Positions 26,178-35,191 are shown, counted from the first letter of the stretch. The stretch: 64,000 nt of DNA from Ascidiaceihabitans sp047624005 (GCA_047624005.1 JBLHPE010000002.1:1-64000), one strand, 5' to 3'. Translations and numbers: made by a program. The notes: generated from the sequence alone by a model not told the origin.

Positions 26178-27179
26178 CGAGCGGCCTTCCAAAAAGTCGT
26201 CCTCGTATTTGTCGGGACGGCCATGTTGCTTGCCAAATGTCTTTGTCGCACCTTTGCCGCGTCCAACCGGACCAGCGTTGGCGTTGGCTTTACGATCCGC
26301 TTCGGACCGCGCCATGTTGCGCGTGCGTCCTTGTTCGGAAGGCTTGCGCGAAATGGGTTCTTTGCGTTCACCTTTTGCGCCACGTTTGACGGTTGTTGGC
26401 TTCGCTGTTTCATCAGCGGCACCTGCATCAAGGCCCAACTGGTCGCGCATGATCTTACGGCGGATTTCGTCAACTTCGCCCGGCTTAATTTCGCCCAGCT
26501 GAAATGGACCGTAACTGACGCGGATCAAACGGTTCACGCTTAGGCCAACGTCTTGCATCGCGCGGCGAATCTCGCGGTTTTTACCTTCGCGCAGGCCAAC
26601 AGTTAGCCAAGCATTCGCGCCTTGTTGGCGATCAATCGTAACCTGCATGGCCTGATATTTCTCACCGTCAACGATGACGCCATTGCGCAAAGGCGCAAAT
26701 GTATCCTCGGAGGGGCGGCCATTCACGCGCACACGGTAGCGGCGGAGCCAGCCAGTAGATGGAAGTTCAAGCTTGCGTTTGATCCCACCGTCGTTGGTGA
26801 GCAACAATAAGCCTTCGGAATTAATGTCGAGCCGTCCAATGGCCAGAACACGCGGCAAATCGTCAGGCATCTCGTCATAGATAGTCTTGCGGCCCTTTTC
26901 GTCACGATCAGATGTGACCAGACCAGCGGGCTTGTGATAAAGCCACAGGCGCGGCGCATCGGGTTCGCCAACGGGTTTGCCATCAACAGTGATGACGTCG
27001 TTGGCCGTGACGTTGATCGCGGCGCGTTCAACCTTCGCGCCGTTCATGTAAATGCGGCCCGCCTCGATCATACGTTCAATCTCACGACGGCTGGCAACAC
27101 CAGCACGTGCGAGGACTTTGGCGATGCGGTCACCCGTTGGGGCACCTGCGGGCTTGGAATCTTTTTGATCTTTTGTCAT
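25989..27179 (-). CDS. rluB: 23S rRNA pseudouridine synthase RluB/RsuA family with long basic tail
   Basis: 396 aa. An S4-like RNA-binding domain at about 20-75 (RIAKVLARAGVASRREIE), then the catalytic domain with IGRLDINSEGLLLLTNDG, which holds the catalytic Asp, and EGKNREIRRAM. From about residue 255 a disordered Lys/Arg/Gly tail begins; its last 60 residues are GKPTG/GRPTG-type short repeats. It makes pseudouridine in the large-subunit rRNA, by analogy with RluB. The tail is about 140 residues beyond the catalytic core and likely binds RNA nonspecifically. Confidence 0.9.
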   Translation of the reverse strand: MTKDQKDSKPAGAPTGDRIAKVLARAGVASRREIERMIEAGRIYMNGAKVERAAINVTANDVITVDGKPVGEPDAPRLWLYHKPAGLVTSDRDEKGRKTIYDEMPDDLPRVLAIGRLDINSEGLLLLTNDGGIKRKLELPSTGWLRRYRVRVNGRPSEDTFAPLRNGVIVDGEKYQAMQVTIDRQQGANAWLTVGLREGKNREIRRAMQDVGLSVNRLIRVSYGPFQLGEIKPGEVDEIRRKIMRDQLGLDAGAADETAKPTTVKRGAKGERKEPISRKPSEQGRTRNMARSEADRKANANAGPVGRGKGATKTFGKQHGRPDKYEDDFLEGRSDGKNFGKSTGRPTGKPGGRPTGKPTGKPAGKTFGRPSGPSAGKPSGRPTGKSFGKPKGPNKR

Positions 27180-27261
27180 TCGCCCGCTCTAGACTATCCA
27201 GCTGACTTGCGAAAGCCCAAGCCTGCTTGCCAAAATACCTATTTTGGTGGCATTTGGGGCA

Positions 27262-27717
27262 ATGGTTTTTAAGTCTTTCATGTCAGAGGCGCTGATTGAG
27301 GCGCAAGCCGCAGCTGATCGGGGCGAAGTGCCCGTCGGCGCGGTGATTGTGGATGGCAATGGTCAGGTCGTCGCGTCGGCAGGCAATCGCACCCGTGAAT
27401 TGAACGACCCTACAGCCCACGCCGAAGTTCTGGCGATCCGTGCCGCCTGTGCTGCGTTGGGCGCAGAACGCCTGAATGGGTGCGATCTTTATGTGACGCT
27501 TGAGCCATGCCCGATGTGCGCTGCCGCCATCAGCAATGCGCGTATTGCGCGGCTGTATTACGGGGCAAGCGATCCGAAATCTGGCGGGGTAGAGCAGGGC
27601 GCGCGGGTGTTTTCCCATGCCCAGTGCCATCACGCCCCAGAGGTTTATGATGGAATAGACGCCGCCCCTGCGCAGGAATTGTTGCGTGATTTCTTTCAGG
27701 GACGGCGAAAAGCTTAG
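27262..27717 (+). CDS. tadA: tRNA-specific adenosine deaminase
   Basis: 151 aa from the ATG at 27262; a longer TTG frame adds residues not typical of the family. The cytidine-deaminase-like zinc site is complete: H53 and catalytic E55 in TAHAE, C83 and C86 in PCPMC. TadA converts the wobble adenosine of tRNA-Arg(ACG) to inosine. The gene converges with the metallo-hydrolase on the other strand, overlapping it by 4 bases. It is divergent from rluB, so the 82-base gap holds both promoters. Confidence 0.94.
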   Translation: MVFKSFMSEALIEAQAAADRGEVPVGAVIVDGNGQVVASAGNRTRELNDPTAHAEVLAIRAACAALGAERLNGCDLYVTLEPCPMCAAAISNARIARLYYGASDPKSGGVEQGARVFSHAQCHHAPEVYDGIDAAPAQELLRDFFQGRRKA

Positions 27718-28406
27718 AAGCTGATGGGTTTCATTACTTCGGGTTCAATGACGTTCACACTTGGCAGGCCATCGGCCAACACTTGCGCGGATTGTTCCAG
27801 CATCGGCATCGTTTTGTAGTGACATGGAATCACTGTCTTAAAGTCAAAGTAACGTTTGGCAGCATATGCAGCCTCTGCCATGCCCATTGTAAAGTGACCG
27901 CCTGCGCTTAGGATTCCAATGTCAGGTTTGTAGAAATCCCCGATCCAATCCATGTCAGCCATGATCCCAGTGTCGCCAGAGACGTAGATGCAGTGCCCTT
28001 CGCCCCAGATGATGAACCCAGATTCGGTTCCCATATAAAGGCGCTTGTCACCTTCCATAATTGTTGATGAATGCGACGCAGGTACCATCGAAATTTGCAC
28101 AGTCCCACGTGTGATTGTGCCTCCCATGTTGAAGGCATCGCCTTCAATCGCCCCTTGTTCATGCAAATGCTGCGCCAGTTCGTACATGCCAGACAGCGGC
28201 GCGTTCAGTTGTTTGGAAATCTCGACAACATCAGCGACGTGATCAAAGTGGGCGTGGGTCACCAGGATATCGGTCCCGCCAGCCAACGCTGCCTCGTGTT
28301 GATCCGCTGCCAGCATTGGATTGCCCGTAAGCCACGGATCAATCAACAGCACTTGGTCTTCTATTTCGATTCGAAAGCTGCCGTGGCCAAGCCAGATGAT
28401 GTTCAT
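27714..28406 (-). CDS. metal-dependent hydrolase, UPF0173 / metallo-beta-lactamase fold
   Basis: 230 aa from the ATG at 28406, which follows AGGAACCAAT and begins MNIIWLGHGSFRIE as in the family. Metal motif THAHFDH (HxHxDH), a GDTG segment with a ligand Asp, and a C-terminal PCHYKTMP. Probably a cytoplasmic hydrolase acting on an unknown ester, lactone or phosphodiester. It overlaps the 3' end of tadA by 4 bases and follows the VOC gene by 34 bases, so those two may be one transcript. Confidence 0.85.
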   Translation of the reverse strand: MNIIWLGHGSFRIEIEDQVLLIDPWLTGNPMLAADQHEAALAGGTDILVTHAHFDHVADVVEISKQLNAPLSGMYELAQHLHEQGAIEGDAFNMGGTITRGTVQISMVPASHSSTIMEGDKRLYMGTESGFIIWGEGHCIYVSGDTGIMADMDWIGDFYKPDIGILSAGGHFTMGMAEAAYAAKRYFDFKTVIPCHYKTMPMLEQSAQVLADGLPSVNVIEPEVMKPISF

Positions 28407-28440
28407 ATTGGTTCCTAATGTTAGTGATAGAGAAGGTGGT

Positions 28441-28848
28441 TTATGCGTCGACCTGATGGACCTCGATGATATTTCCATCAGGGTCGTAGAAAAAGATTTG
28501 ATGCCATTCCTTGGCGGCCGTGTGCCCAAAATCGGAATATTGCACACCTTTTACCTCAAGATGCGCCTTAAACGCTTCGATGTCATCGGTGCGATACGCG
28601 ATATGTCCGCGTTCAACCGGATTAACCGCGTGCCCAGTCTTGAACCCGATGCTTAGGTCCTTTTGCGCGATATGTGTTTGAACAGCCCCGTCTGTGCGAA
28701 ACGCCAGTTGCCCCGCATAGCCTTTGTTTTTTTCTTGTTTGGGGATGTCTTCGCTGACCGCAGGCAGTTGCAGAATATCATTGTAAAACGCATCTAACCG
28801 ACTGACATTTTCGCTGCTAAAACTCACATGGTGTAGGGTCAATTTCAT
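28441..28848 (-). CDS. VOC family (glyoxalase/dioxygenase-like) protein
   Basis: 135 aa, a single vicinal-oxygen-chelate module of two beta-alpha-beta-beta-beta units. It starts with KLTLHHVSFSSENVSRLDAFYND and ends with FFYDPDGNIIEVHQ, where H7 and the C-terminal Glu are the expected metal ligands, with H in RGHIAYRTDD in between. Substrate unknown; it could be a glyoxalase-like isomerase or resistance protein. GGAGTGACGAG precedes the ATG. Confidence 0.85.
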   Translation of the reverse strand: MKLTLHHVSFSSENVSRLDAFYNDILQLPAVSEDIPKQEKNKGYAGQLAFRTDGAVQTHIAQKDLSIGFKTGHAVNPVERGHIAYRTDDIEAFKAHLEVKGVQYSDFGHTAAKEWHQIFFYDPDGNIIEVHQVDA

Positions 28849-28965
28849 CTCGTCACTCCGCTGACTGTGTTACAGTGAATAGGCCACAAAGTGATTGGGC
28901 CGTCCAGAGGGTTGCGAGGGCGCTTGAGTGGGGGTAAACCGCACTTAAGCAGATAAGGGACACCC

Positions 28966-29253
28966 ATGTCGATTGATCCAAGCACAGCCGCCCGCGTCGC
29001 CAAATTGGCGCGTATTAAAGTTGAAGATGACGCGTTGCCTGCACTGGCCGCTGAATTCAACACGATCCTCGGCTTTATTGAGCAGTTGAACGAGGTTGAT
29101 GTTGAAGGTGTTGAGCCGATGACATCGGTGACGCCGCAGCGTTTGAAACGCCGCGCTGATGTGGTGACGGATGGGTCGCAACAAAAGGCTGTGTTGAAGA
29201 ATTCACCAGATGCGCGTGAAGGTTTCTTTGCTGTGCCTAAGGTTATGGAGTGA
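28966..29253 (+). CDS. gatC: aspartyl/glutamyl-tRNA amidotransferase subunit C
   Basis: 95 aa. The sequence SIDPSTAARVAKLARIKVEDD and the later VEPMTSVTPQRLKRRADVVTDG are typical GatC. It is the small scaffold of the GatCAB complex, which amidates misacylated Glu-tRNA(Gln) and Asp-tRNA(Asn). AAGGGA precedes the ATG. gatA follows after 64 bases; gatB is not in the window, so the locus is split, as often seen in alphaproteobacteria. Confidence 0.95.
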   Translation: MSIDPSTAARVAKLARIKVEDDALPALAAEFNTILGFIEQLNEVDVEGVEPMTSVTPQRLKRRADVVTDGSQQKAVLKNSPDAREGFFAVPKVME

Positions 29254-29317
29254 GCAGCTTCTAAACGAAGTGCTTGTGCGGCGTTCTGCGCCACGTCCGA
29301 TTTGAGAAAGATAAAAT

Positions 29318-30799
29318 ATGACCAATCTGAACACCCTTGGCTTAGCTGAAGCCCGTGACGCGCTTCGCGCTGGTTCCACCACATCCAAAGAACTGACCGA
29401 GGCTTGTTTGAAAGCCATCGACGGCGCAGGCGCGTTGAACGCCTTCGTGCACCATACGCCAGAAATCGCGATGACCCAAGCCGCGGCTGCTGATGCCCGT
29501 ATTGCTGCGGGTGATGCGCCTGCGATGTGTGGTCTGCCGATTGGGATCAAGGATTTGTTCTGCACCAAAGGTGTCCCGTCCCAAGCCGGTTCGCGCATCT
29601 TGGAAGGTTTCCTGCCAGAGTATGAATCCACAGTCTCTGGCAATCTACTGGACAGCGGCGCGGTTATGCTGGGCAAGCTGAACATGGATGAATTCGCGAT
29701 GGGATCGTCCAACGAAACATCTGTCTATGGCAATGTGATTAATCCATGGAAAGTCGATGATCGCGATCTGACACCGGGTGGATCCTCCGGTGGGTCTGCC
29801 GCTGCTGTTGCTGCTGACCTTTGCCTTGCGGCGACTGGCACTGACACGGGCGGATCGATCCGCCAGCCTGCCGCGTTCACTGGAACGGTTGGGATCAAGC
29901 CAACATACGGCCGTTGCTCACGTTGGGGTGTGGTCGCATTTGCCTCCTCCCTCGATCAAGCAGGTCCCATGACCAAATCCGTGCGCGATGCGGCGATCAT
30001 GTTGGAAACCATGTGTGGGTATGACCCAAAGGACAGCACCAGCGCCGATCTGGCCGTGCCGAACTTTGAGGCAATGATGACGGGCGACATTCGGGGCAAG
30101 AAGATTGGCCTGCCCAAAGAATACCGCATGGATGGCATGCCCGAAGAGATCGAAAAGCTATGGGCCAACGGGGCCGATATGTTGCGCGATGCAGGGGCCG
30201 AGATCGTCGATATCTCCCTGCCACACACCAAATACGCACTGCCTGCTTACTATGTAATTGCGCCTGCGGAGGCGTCATCAAACCTTGCCCGCTATGATGG
30301 TGTGCGCTACGGCCACCGCGCCAAACTGGATGAAGGCGACGGCATCACAGAGATGTACGAGAAAACCCGCGCCGAAGGCTTCGGTCCAGAGGTGCAGCGC
30401 CGTGTGATGATCGGGACATATGTGTTGTCCGCTGGATTCTACGACGCCTATTACAACCGTGCGCGTCGGGTCCGGACCTTGATCAAGAAAGATTTCGAGG
30501 ACGTGTTTGCGGCTGGGGTTGATGCAATTTTGACACCTGCGACACCCACATCAGCCTTTGGCTTGGGCGAAATGACCGATGTTGATCCGGTGCAGATGTA
30601 CCTGAACGATGTGTTTACTGTGACTGTTAACATGGCGGGCCTGCCCGGTATATCTGTCCCAGCAGGGCTAGATTCCAAAGGTTTGCCAATGGGTCTGCAA
30701 CTTATCGGACGTCCATGGGAAGAAGGCGATTTGCTGTCTTCCGCTTATGCTTTGGAAAAGGCCGCAGGGTTTGTAGCCAAACCGACCAAATGGTGGTAA
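29318..30799 (+). CDS. gatA: aspartyl/glutamyl-tRNA amidotransferase subunit A
   Basis: 493 aa, full length. Amidase-signature enzyme: catalytic Lys in GIKDLFCT, and the GGSSGGSAAAVAADL stretch with the cis-Ser and nucleophilic Ser in GTDTGGSIRQP. GatA releases ammonia from glutamine for GatB. It forms an operon with gatC. Confidence 0.95.
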   Translation: MTNLNTLGLAEARDALRAGSTTSKELTEACLKAIDGAGALNAFVHHTPEIAMTQAAAADARIAAGDAPAMCGLPIGIKDLFCTKGVPSQAGSRILEGFLPEYESTVSGNLLDSGAVMLGKLNMDEFAMGSSNETSVYGNVINPWKVDDRDLTPGGSSGGSAAAVAADLCLAATGTDTGGSIRQPAAFTGTVGIKPTYGRCSRWGVVAFASSLDQAGPMTKSVRDAAIMLETMCGYDPKDSTSADLAVPNFEAMMTGDIRGKKIGLPKEYRMDGMPEEIEKLWANGADMLRDAGAEIVDISLPHTKYALPAYYVIAPAEASSNLARYDGVRYGHRAKLDEGDGITEMYEKTRAEGFGPEVQRRVMIGTYVLSAGFYDAYYNRARRVRTLIKKDFEDVFAAGVDAILTPATPTSAFGLGEMTDVDPVQMYLNDVFTVTVNMAGLPGISVPAGLDSKGLPMGLQLIGRPWEEGDLLSSAYALEKAAGFVAKPTKWW

Positions 30800-30858
30800 A
30801 TCTGCGAAAAGAGCAGCGCATATAAGCGAACCGCACAAGCGAATTGAAGGCAGATAAT

Positions 30859-31671
30859 ATGACGACGATCCGATTGACATTGATGGCTGGGGCACTGGGT
30901 GCTTTGGCTGCTTGCCAACCCGCACTTCCCGAAAGCGGTGCAGGGGCACCAGGGCGCGGCGTTGGATTTGATACATCTGCTGCTGCGCGTGCCAAGTTGG
31001 ATGCGCCACTGACCGTTCAGTCCCAAATTTTGCCGTCTAGCAATGCGCAAAACCAAGCAACCCAAGCGCGGCCTCCGCTGCCCATTGCGCAACCCGCCGC
31101 TCAATCTACACTTACTCCTGCGCAAGTCGCGTTAGCGACACCTGCGCCGCAAATCCTACCAACCGCTTCTGCGACCACGGCAGTACCAAGTAGTGGGGCG
31201 ATCAGCACGGGTCCACGGACCTCGGTCGTCGGTGGGCGCAACGTTGTGAATGCCAGCCCCTCTAATCCTGCACCATTGGCTGTGAACAACGCAGGCATCT
31301 CGGACGAGAATGATTTTGGGGCCGTGTCAGGGCGTCAATCGATCGAAAGCGATAAGGCGCGTATCGCAGCCAACCGCGCGCGATATGCCGTCGTTCAACC
31401 CACCGCATTGCCAAGCCGCAGCGGCACACAGCAACCTAACGTGGTGGCCTATGCTCTTGAAACCAAGCACCCGCGTGGCACCCAAGTTCACCGCCGCCTT
31501 GGGTTTTCGTCCGCTGCTAAGACCAGCCGTAATTGCGCAGTATATAGCACCGCAGATGAGGCGCAGATCGACTTCCTTGGGCGCGGTGGCCCAAGCAAAG
31601 ATCGCCTAGCGCTTGATCCTGATGGTGATGGGTATGCCTGCGGATGGAACCCGTCCAAATATCGCGGGTGA
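30859..31671 (+). CDS. lipoprotein with C-terminal Excalibur-like calcium-binding motif
   Basis: 270 aa from the ATG at 30859; a frame start 15 bases earlier adds MKADN and is less likely. Signal peptide with lipobox (GALAAC, Cys19). A long Ala/Pro/Gln/Thr-rich spacer (about 25-190) looks disordered. The C-terminal 60 residues contain RNCAVYSTADEAQIDFLGRGG and DPDGDGYACGW, matching the Excalibur DxDxDGxxC calcium motif. Probably anchored to the outer membrane and facing the cell wall. It overlaps the amidase start, which suggests a shared role in cell-wall biology. Confidence 0.75.
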   Translation: MTTIRLTLMAGALGALAACQPALPESGAGAPGRGVGFDTSAAARAKLDAPLTVQSQILPSSNAQNQATQARPPLPIAQPAAQSTLTPAQVALATPAPQILPTASATTAVPSSGAISTGPRTSVVGGRNVVNASPSNPAPLAVNNAGISDENDFGAVSGRQSIESDKARIAANRARYAVVQPTALPSRSGTQQPNVVAYALETKHPRGTQVHRRLGFSSAAKTSRNCAVYSTADEAQIDFLGRGGPSKDRLALDPDGDGYACGWNPSKYRG

Positions 31672-32303
31672 TCCGGCAAAGACCTTCTCCAAATTGTGGG
31701 CGACGTCGTGATGGCCTGCGGCCCACACTGATTGTAATTCACTATACTGCTATGACATCGGCAGAGGCGGCGATTGAACGATTGTGCGATCCAATCGCCG
31801 AGGTCTCGGCCCATTATGTGATCGCCAACACGGGCGAAATTACGCAATTGGTTCCTGAAGATATGCGGGCATGGCATGCAGGCGCTGGGCGTTGGCACGG
31901 ACAAGACGACATTAATTCGCGCTCTATCGGGATCGAGTTGGACAATGACAGCAGCCACCCTTTTTCGGAACGGCTGATGCACAGCTTAGAAACCTTGCTG
32001 GAACAGATTATGGACCGCTGGAATATCCCACCTGAAGGGGTGATCGGCCATTCCGATTTTGCGCCAGGGCGAAAAGTTGATCCAGGCCCGCGCTTTGATT
32101 GGGCACGGCTCGCCAGACAAGATTTAGCGGCAAAGTCACCGCCCAAAGGCTGCTCGGCGGATGATTTTACGACATTGGCAGGAAGCGCAGGTTACGACAC
32201 TACGGTTGCACCTGATGACTTGCTTCAAGCCGTTCGCTTGCGCTGGAACCAATCAGCCACTGGCCCGCTTTCACAAAACGACCATGTTGTCCTAAAAGCT
32301 TAA
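31668..32303 (+). CDS. N-acetylmuramoyl-L-alanine amidase (Amidase_2 family)
   Basis: 211 aa from a GTG at 31668 that overlaps the upstream stop by 4 bases (GTGA); the N-terminus then reads MIRQRPSPNCGRR, as in relatives. Zinc-site motifs are VIHYTAM, WHAGAG and the C-terminal GHSDFAPGRKVDPGP. No signal peptide, so it resembles cytoplasmic AmpD/AmiD enzymes, which cleave the lactyl-L-Ala bond of anhydromuropeptides during recycling. Coupling to the Excalibur lipoprotein is seen in the sequence. Confidence 0.88.
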   Translation: MIRQRPSPNCGRRRDGLRPTLIVIHYTAMTSAEAAIERLCDPIAEVSAHYVIANTGEITQLVPEDMRAWHAGAGRWHGQDDINSRSIGIELDNDSSHPFSERLMHSLETLLEQIMDRWNIPPEGVIGHSDFAPGRKVDPGPRFDWARLARQDLAAKSPPKGCSADDFTTLAGSAGYDTTVAPDDLLQAVRLRWNQSATGPLSQNDHVVLKA

Positions 32304-32409
32304 ACTTGACTTCTCTTGGCGGAAAATATCCCTGCCAGAGGCTCCCGAACTCACATCGAACACAAACCCGCCCATTGACCCGAGCCACAACAACACGCAA
32401 AAGGCCCGT

Positions 32410-32826
32410 GCGCGGAGGGCTGGATGGTCGCGGGGTTGGCAACAACTTCGAGGAAAGTCCGGACTCCACAAAGTAATGGTGCCGGGTAACGCCCGGCGGG
32501 GGCAACCCTAGGGAAAGCGCCACAGAAAATAGACCGCCTGTGTGCGGATCGGGCAACCGATATCACACGCAGGTAAGGGTGAAACGGTGGGGTAAGAGCC
32601 CACCGCGGGACGGGCAACCGGACCGGCATGGCAAGCCCCACCAGGAGCAATGCCAAATAGGGACCGCGTGCCGCTTTGCCTTCGGGTGAGTGGCGGGGCT
32701 GCTTTTGCCCCAGCAGGTCCGGGTTGGCAGCTAGAGGCGCGTAGGCAACTGCGGGCTAAGATGAATGACTATCTCGGGTGCGGCAACGTATCTAGACAGA
32801 ATCCGGCTTACAGGCCCTCCGCGCAT
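32410..32826 (+). ncRNA. rnpB: RNase P RNA (class A)
   Basis: The conserved core is clear: gaggaaagtccggactcc at 32450-32467 (P4 5' part and CRI), ggtaagggtgaaa at about 32572-32584, and acagaatccggcttac at 32796-32811 (P4 3' part). The ends pair as P1: gcgcggagggc at 32410-32420 with gccctccgcgc at 32814-32824. Length of about 415 nt is normal. It is the catalytic RNA that matures tRNA 5' ends. Confidence 0.95.
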
Positions 32827-32907
32827 ATTTACTTTTTACCCCGACTTGCAGTGCAGGTCAGGGGATGAAACACGTTCGCTAAATTTTTTCACGTTTGGAG
32901 CAGCGCA

Positions 32908-33615
32908 ATGGACCTCAAAAAAAAAATCGTCGTCGTAACAGGCGGCAGTGACGGCATCGGACGTCATATCTGCTTGAAGTTAGCCGCTGAAGGCGTGCAG
33001 GTGGCGCTGCTTGGCCGCAATGCAGAACGCTTGGCTAAAGTGGAGCAAGAGGCCCTAGCGGCCGGTGCACCGAAGGCCGCAGGCATTGTGTGTGATCTGC
33101 AAGACGTAGCGCAAATCAATGCGGCGATTGTGAAAATCAAAGCTGATTTTGGCGGCATAGACATTCTGATCAACAATGCTGGTATCTGGCACAAGGCGGG
33201 GCCACTCGATACGATCAGCCCTGAAATGCTGCAAGCGACCGTGCAAACGAATCTAACGGGGCTTATGCAAATGACGCAGGCGGCGCTTCCCACGATCCGC
33301 GCGGCTGACGAGGGTGCGATTCTCAATGTGATTTCCAAATCAGGTGTCGTGGCGCAAGGTGGCCAGTCAGTTTATACGGCCACGAAATATGGCGCACGCG
33401 GCTTTACCGAGGTGCTGAAAGAAGAAGAGGGCGCAAACGGTGTGCGCGTTGCTGGCCTTTACCAAAGTGGGACAAATACAGAAATGTTCGCCAAAGCGGG
33501 CGAAGAGGTCCCAAATCACATCTTTACCGAACCAGATGATCTTGCGGACGTGGTGGTCTTTATGTTGTCTCGACCTGCGAAATTGTGGATTCACGACATC
33601 CGCATCGAACTTTAA
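32908..33615 (+). CDS. SDR family NAD(P)-dependent oxidoreductase
   Basis: 235 aa. Classical short-chain dehydrogenase: cofactor motif TGGSDGIG near the N-terminus, NNAG at about 88-91, catalytic Ser in SKSG and Tyr-Lys in YTATK. An NADP preference is suggested by LGRN after beta-2. Substrate unknown; the gene stands alone between rnpB and rpmG. GGAG lies about 8 bases before the ATG. Confidence 0.88.
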   Translation: MDLKKKIVVVTGGSDGIGRHICLKLAAEGVQVALLGRNAERLAKVEQEALAAGAPKAAGIVCDLQDVAQINAAIVKIKADFGGIDILINNAGIWHKAGPLDTISPEMLQATVQTNLTGLMQMTQAALPTIRAADEGAILNVISKSGVVAQGGQSVYTATKYGARGFTEVLKEEEGANGVRVAGLYQSGTNTEMFAKAGEEVPNHIFTEPDDLADVVVFMLSRPAKLWIHDIRIEL

Positions 33616-33767
33616 TCACGCATCATAGGTTTTTAACCAACTGACCGCTGATCAACCCGTTTTTGCGGTTGACTCGGAGGGTGTACGGGGTAGAAGCCAT
33701 AAATCAAGAATTCACGCGTATTCCCACACGATTGTAGTCGAGGGAGCCGCGCACTAGGAGAAGACAC

Positions 33768-33935
33768 ATGGCGAAGCCAACCACGATCAAAATCCGTTTG
33801 AACTCGTCCGCGGGCACAGGCCACTTCTATGTGACCAAAAAGAACGCACGTACAATGACTGAAAAGATGGTCGCACGTAAGTATGACCCAGTTGCGCGTA
33901 AGCACGTTGAGTACAAAGAAGGCAAGATCAAGTAA
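33768..33935 (+). CDS. rpmG: 50S ribosomal protein L33
   Basis: 55 aa: MAKPTTIKIRLNSSAGTGH, then FYVTKKNARTM and VARKHVEYKEGKIK. It is the zinc-free form, since no CxxC pairs occur. AGGAG lies 7 bases before the ATG. A strong terminator follows 28 bases after the stop, so it is a single-gene unit. Confidence 0.95.
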   Translation: MAKPTTIKIRLNSSAGTGHFYVTKKNARTMTEKMVARKYDPVARKHVEYKEGKIK

Positions 33936-33962
33936 GATCTGACCTGATTACACGTTCTAAAG

Positions 33963-33986
33963 GCCGCGCGGTTTGCGCGGCTTTTT
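33963..33986 (+). terminator. rho-independent terminator of rpmG
   Basis: A 7-bp GC-only stem (gccgcgc with gcgcggc) around a 5-base loop is followed by a run of five T. It sits just after the L33 stop codon. Confidence 0.9.
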
Positions 33987-34050
33987 GCATTTCTGACGTA
34001 CCCAAGTTCCAATTGGAACTTAGCGTGGGATGACGCCACGCTCAGGTGTC

Positions 34051-34440
34051 TTACTCGGGGTATTTACGGCGTGCCTTTGCCTTTGCCAGAGTTTTTGATC
34101 CTTTTTTAGCGACGGCGCTCCATTCATATGTATGGATTCCATTTGGCGGGCATGGGCTTTTGTACTTGAATGCGCCAGACGGAATTTTCCCCGAGCCATT
34201 TACCTTTACGCTTCCCCCGCCATGATTATAGCCCGGCACATTTAGGTCTGTCAGTTTGAACACGATCTTTGTTGTCCCGTCTGGGACGCCCTTTAAAGAA
34301 AATTCTGGGTTGGCGACGCGGTTAGGATTCCCAGAGGTGCAACTGGGTATGTTGCCCCATTTAAAAGCCAGCGTCATTTCTGCACTGGCAAATGTTGCGC
34401 TGAAAATAAGGAGCGCGATGGAAGATGAAATTTTATGCAT
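34051..34440 (-). CDS. small secreted PEBP-like (YbhB/YbcL) protein
   Basis: 129 aa with a signal peptide (cleaved near FASAE, about residue 21). The body resembles phosphatidylethanolamine-binding proteins: IVFKLTDLNVPGYNHGGGSV, then SPCPPNGIHTYEWSAVA. It is shorter than the usual 150-190 and lacks a clear DPDAP segment, so ligand binding may differ. Probably periplasmic; function unknown. No partner gene is nearby. Confidence 0.65.
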   Translation of the reverse strand: MHKISSSIALLIFSATFASAEMTLAFKWGNIPSCTSGNPNRVANPEFSLKGVPDGTTKIVFKLTDLNVPGYNHGGGSVKVNGSGKIPSGAFKYKSPCPPNGIHTYEWSAVAKKGSKTLAKAKARRKYPE

Positions 34441-34659
34441 GGCTATACCCTTGTTTTATCGATCCTGACGGATGGTCTGGGATCGTTTGAGACGCACGCC
34501 TCAAAAAGCCTAACAAGCGAAACATGTGTTTCCAGCCAAAAAATGGGCGCCTAATAGCTAAATAATAACCAGTTTTGGCATGCGTGCAAGTTGTGCCTTA
34601 AATTCAACGAACAGCGTTTGATGCGCCAATGCACGCCACATCTTCCCCCTGACTTGGCT

Positions 34660-35139
34660 CTAGTAGTCATATCCCGCATAACGAATAGGTAGATCTGCGT
34701 CTTGTGGTTTACCAACGAATTGCGCCCAAACACCGCCCGGTCGCCATATGCTGTCCATCAGTTCAAACGCTGGCTGAACCTCGCCGCCAAGCCCCTCAAG
34801 CGCATAGCGGTAATAGAATGCAGAGACCCGTGCATTGTAGATGCAATGGACGTGAATAGTATCATTTTGTGATTGCGCCAAGGCCGCGCAAAACGCGTTA
34901 AAGTTTGCCTGTGTTGGGTTTTCGAAATCGACGGGGATGTAGGTGTATTTCAGGCCAAGGTCTGCCAAACATCCTGTCTGGTCCTTTAAGGCACCTTTGT
35001 TGGTGTGTGGGCCCAAATTGATGACATGGGTCACACCGCTAGTCTTGAATTGGGCGAACTGCGCTTCTGTCGGTTGCCCCGACAATGTGGTCAGGTTGTC
35101 GCGTCGCCGCCAGTTTATCACGGTAGATAAGTCAGACAT
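34660..35139 (-). CDS. tyrosine-phosphatase-like / beta-lactamase-hydrolase-like protein
   Basis: 159 aa from the ATG at 35139, preceded by AAAGGAACG; the longer frame adds MLWCWDTKERE without support. Fold signature: INWRRRDNLTTLSGQPTE, GVTHVINLGP, YIPVDFENPT, then the loop VHCIYNARVSAFY. The loop is CX4R rather than the CX5R of tyrosine phosphatases. A group of bacterial proteins shares this HCxxNxRxS form. Phosphatase activity is therefore uncertain; a sulfur-transfer or phosphate-binding role is also possible. Confidence 0.7.
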   Translation of the reverse strand: MSDLSTVINWRRRDNLTTLSGQPTEAQFAQFKTSGVTHVINLGPHTNKGALKDQTGCLADLGLKYTYIPVDFENPTQANFNAFCAALAQSQNDTIHVHCIYNARVSAFYYRYALEGLGGEVQPAFELMDSIWRPGGVWAQFVGKPQDADLPIRYAGYDY

Positions 35140-35191
35140 TTCACGTTCCTTTGTATCCCAGCACCATAGCACAGCCTCGGCATGTCATCTT

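Noticed and set aside
25996..26502. 168-aa Pro/Gly/Leu-rich plus-strand frame with a collagen-like look
   Set aside because: It is the antisense reading of the GKP/GRP tail of rluB and has no start signals.
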